From JASFRS01 sp050114795 (GTDB taxonomy: Bacteria > Pseudomonadota > Alphaproteobacteria > Sphingomonadales > CAKZYD01): DNA of 13,426 nucleotides. The stretch lies in NCBI GenBank assembly GCA_050114795.1, contig JASFRS010000068.1, positions 1 to 13,426 of the forward strand, in the 5' to 3' direction. The position numbers and the translations under genes are program-made. Numbering within the stretch: position 1 is the first letter of the stretch; each line of letters opens with the position of its first letter. The notes beneath the pieces are model-generated. The model was not told the origin of the DNA. It made no database searches and worked only from the letters and a program-made list of their open reading frames with translations. Positions 13,410 through 13,426 of the stretch are shown one piece after another.

Positions 13410-13426
13410 TTAGTTTATCGATTCCA

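Noticed and set aside
1..13426. Defence island, prophage, transposon or CRISPR content
   Set aside because: No transposase, integrase, direct-repeat array, restriction or toxin-antitoxin genes were seen. All genes fit ordinary chromosomal metabolism and envelope functions.

Overview
The window looks like the chromosome of an alphaproteobacterium with about half G+C (judged by eye). This is an inference from family resemblance: a MatB-type malonyl-CoA synthetase very close to what I recall of the Rhodopseudomonas enzyme, an egtB-egtD pair, a DUF2868/DUF3482 pair, YceI/cytochrome b561 genes and a Zur-box-like palindrome. The DNA is very tightly packed, with no RNA genes, insertion sequences, CRISPR arrays or phage genes. 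No gene-free stretch exceeds 300 bases.

Layout. (1) 1-1037: the 3' tip of egtB and complete egtD, joined by a TAATG stop/start, for ergothioneine synthesis. (2) 1094-3906: a four-helix DUF2868 membrane protein and a DUF3482 GTPase with a 4-base ATGA overlap, of unknown function but clearly a working pair. (3) 3875-6298: three YceI-family lipocalin-like proteins, one a lipoprotein on the minus strand and two secreted on the plus strand, with a cytochrome b561 between the latter two. This suggests periplasmic isoprenoid or quinone handling, or superoxide/redox work. (4) 6243-6551 minus: a small CBU_0592-type membrane protein. (5) 6651-9397: a likely four-gene operon of a zinc-free quinone-oxidoreductase-like MDR enzyme, an unrecognised single-pass membrane protein, a sterol desaturase/fatty acid hydroxylase diiron enzyme and a MAPEG protein. 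(6) 9394-10203 minus: an RssA-like patatin phospholipase, divergent from a membrane dipeptidase (10302-11480 plus). (7) 11459-12916 minus: matB. (8) 13026-13409 plus: a small MerC-domain protein preceded by a perfect Zur-box-like palindrome, suggesting zinc rather than mercury biology.

Common threads are membrane and lipid chemistry (fatty acid/sterol hydroxylase, MAPEG, patatin, malonyl-CoA supply, YceI) and redox protection (ergothioneine, b561, quinone oxidoreductase). All four convergent gene junctions overlap, so no intergenic terminators exist there. I did not find an obviously new defence or mobile system. The best leads are the Zur-box/MerC unit, the YceI-YceI-b561-YceI cluster, the DUF2868/DUF3482 GTPase pair and the unknown protein inside the diiron hydroxylase operon.
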